From positions 27,517-91,516 of the forward strand of contig NZ_JAGYJK010000002.1 of NCBI RefSeq assembly GCF_018402175.1: a stretch of 64,000 bases of DNA, read 5' to 3'. The position numbers and the translations under genes were made by a program. Below the pieces are notes generated by a model. That model was not told the origin of the DNA. It ran no database searches and saw nothing but the letters and a program-made list of their open reading frames with translations. The DNA is from Yoonia sp. Lineage in GTDB: Bacteria > Pseudomonadota > Alphaproteobacteria > Rhodobacterales > Rhodobacteraceae. Positions 63,240 through 64,000 of this stretch are shown one piece after another (position 1 is the first letter of the stretch; every line of letters begins with the position of its first letter).

Positions 63240-63583
63240 TTGGCCCTGGAGTTGGTGTTCGTGTTTATCTGGCTTGTGGCCACACGGATATGCGCAAAGG
63301 CATCGCGGGTTTGGCGGCGATTGCACAGGATGTGTTGCGACAGCGCCCAACGAGTGGGGCAGTCTTTGCGTTCCGTGGTCGGCGTGGGGATAGAGTAAAG
63401 TTGCTGTTTTGGGATGGGCAGGGGTTTTGTCTTTATTACAAAGTCCTTGACCGAGGCCGTTTCCCATGGCCGTCGGCATTATCTGGAAGCGCGCGATTAA
63501 CCTCTGCGCAAATGGCTATGTTGTGGGAAGGTATGGACTGGCGACGTCCAGATTGGGGTGCGCCGCCGGCCCGTGTGGGGTGA
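63236..63583 (+). CDS. IS66 TnpB (copy 3)
   Basis: A 115-residue protein identical to copy 1 TnpB across its length (GPGVGVRVYLACGHTDMRKG to PDWGAPPARVG). Intact. Confidence 0.93.
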   Translation: MIGPGVGVRVYLACGHTDMRKGIAGLAAIAQDVLRQRPTSGAVFAFRGRRGDRVKLLFWDGQGFCLYYKVLDRGRFPWPSALSGSARLTSAQMAMLWEGMDWRRPDWGAPPARVG

Positions 63584-63646
63584 TTTATTTGGTCGTAAAC
63601 ACCTGTTTTTAATGGTGTTCAGGCTTGGCCTAGGGTATAAATTGCC

Positions 63647-64000
63647 ATGTCTGAACACACTGCATCTTTGCCAAATGACCCCGCCGCTTTGAAGGCGATG
63701 ATCGCGTCTTTACAGGCAGAAAACGGGAAGATCCTGGCCACATTGCGTGCGCATGATCTTCTGGTTCAGGCTCTGCGCATGCGTATTGCCAAACTCAAGA
63801 AACAGAAGTTCGGGTCCAGCTCGGAAAGATCGAGCGCGAAATCGAACAGCTGGAGCTCGCGCTTGAAGACCTCAAGGTCGCTCTGGCTGAAGCTGATGAT
63901 ACCTCACCAGATGAAGACGAAGCGCCTGACGCTGGAAGACCAGACAGACACATCGCCAGCAGAACCAAAGCAACGTCGCCGCCCGAAGGTGTGCCCGGCA
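63647..64000 (+). pseudogene. IS66 TnpC start (copy 3), with indels, partial
   Basis: The first 60 codons match copies 1 and 2. Near 63828 TCGGAAAGATCG replaces TCGGAAAAGATCG, and further single-base differences follow (CTGGAAGACC, GTGTGCCC). The frame is lost, and the window ends inside the gene. Confidence 0.8.

Larger units (their letters stand above)
62755..64000 (+). mobile_element. IS66-family element, copy 3, cut by the window end
   Basis: Begins GTAACCCGCCCGGATTGGGA at 62755. Carries a palindrome, a frameshifted tnpA, an intact tnpB and the start of tnpC, nearly identical to copy 2. Between 62761 and the IS6 element there is no gene. The final 180 bases contain several indels relative to the other copies. 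Confidence 0.88.

Noticed and set aside
1..64000. CRISPR arrays, rRNA or tRNA genes
   Set aside because: No regularly spaced repeats, rRNA blocks or cloverleaf-like sequences were noticed; a tRNAscan run would be needed to exclude a tRNA fully.

Overview
The window looks like a chromosomal segment of an alphaproteobacterium of the Rhodobacteraceae (Roseobacter-type marine bacteria). The reasons are its GC-rich coding, the housekeeping proteins of that type (PheS/PheT, RplT, RpmI, Pyk, Rnr, RppH, SerABC, DapE, RibA), TRAP transport, glycine-betaine/dimethylglycine catabolism, and a repeated intergenic motif around GGATATTT...CTCGGAAGATG. Species cannot be fixed from the sequence alone.

Layout. 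1-8.6 kb: 3' end of pheT, a methyltransferase, ytoQ, mscL, a divergent ald/Lrp-type regulator pair, an FrhB/BciB-like flavo-iron-sulfur protein, asd, a periplasmic DUF4139 protein and a small zinc-ribbon protein. 8.7-15.1 kb: a minus-strand methylamine module made of an XRE-cupin regulator, two FAD-GcvT fusion dehydrogenases (dimethylglycine/sarcosine type, one frameshifted in a CG repeat) and a homocysteine S-methyltransferase, suited to stepwise demethylation of glycine betaine. 15.2-22.5 kb: free methionine sulfoxide reductase, thiolase, gamma-glutamyltransferase, FMN reductase, a frameshifted ThDP enzyme and pheS. 22.6-39.3 kb: rpmI-rplT, pyk, an N-formylglutamate amidohydrolase, dapE, rnr, rppH, an L,D-transpeptidase, a divergent ArsR/alpha-beta hydrolase pair around a perfect palindrome, ribA, an OmpR-type regulator, a rhodanese, a PLP lyase, and the divergent serB / serC-serA locus with a structured serC leader.

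39.4-51.1 kb is the most interesting metabolic locus. A minus-strand run (N-formylglutamate amidohydrolase family, TRAP DctQ-DctM-DctP, glutamine-synthetase-like ligase, aldehyde dehydrogenase, iron alcohol dehydrogenase) faces an RpiR regulator, and behind that lie an enolase-superfamily enzyme and a GMC oxidoreductase. I infer an uptake and gamma-glutamylation route for an amine or amino alcohol; the substrate is unknown.

51.2-64 kb is a decaying, IS-rich zone. It holds a ccmF 5' remnant, two secreted metallo-beta-lactamase-fold proteins (one lacking the HxHxDH motif), three IS66-family copies, an ISAs1-type element, an IS6-type element, a hemA 3' remnant cut off at an IS66 end, and plasmid-type genes (DUF2958). 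Several genes across the window carry single or dinucleotide indels in short runs. These are either real decay or sequencing error, and this should be settled before calling pseudogenes.
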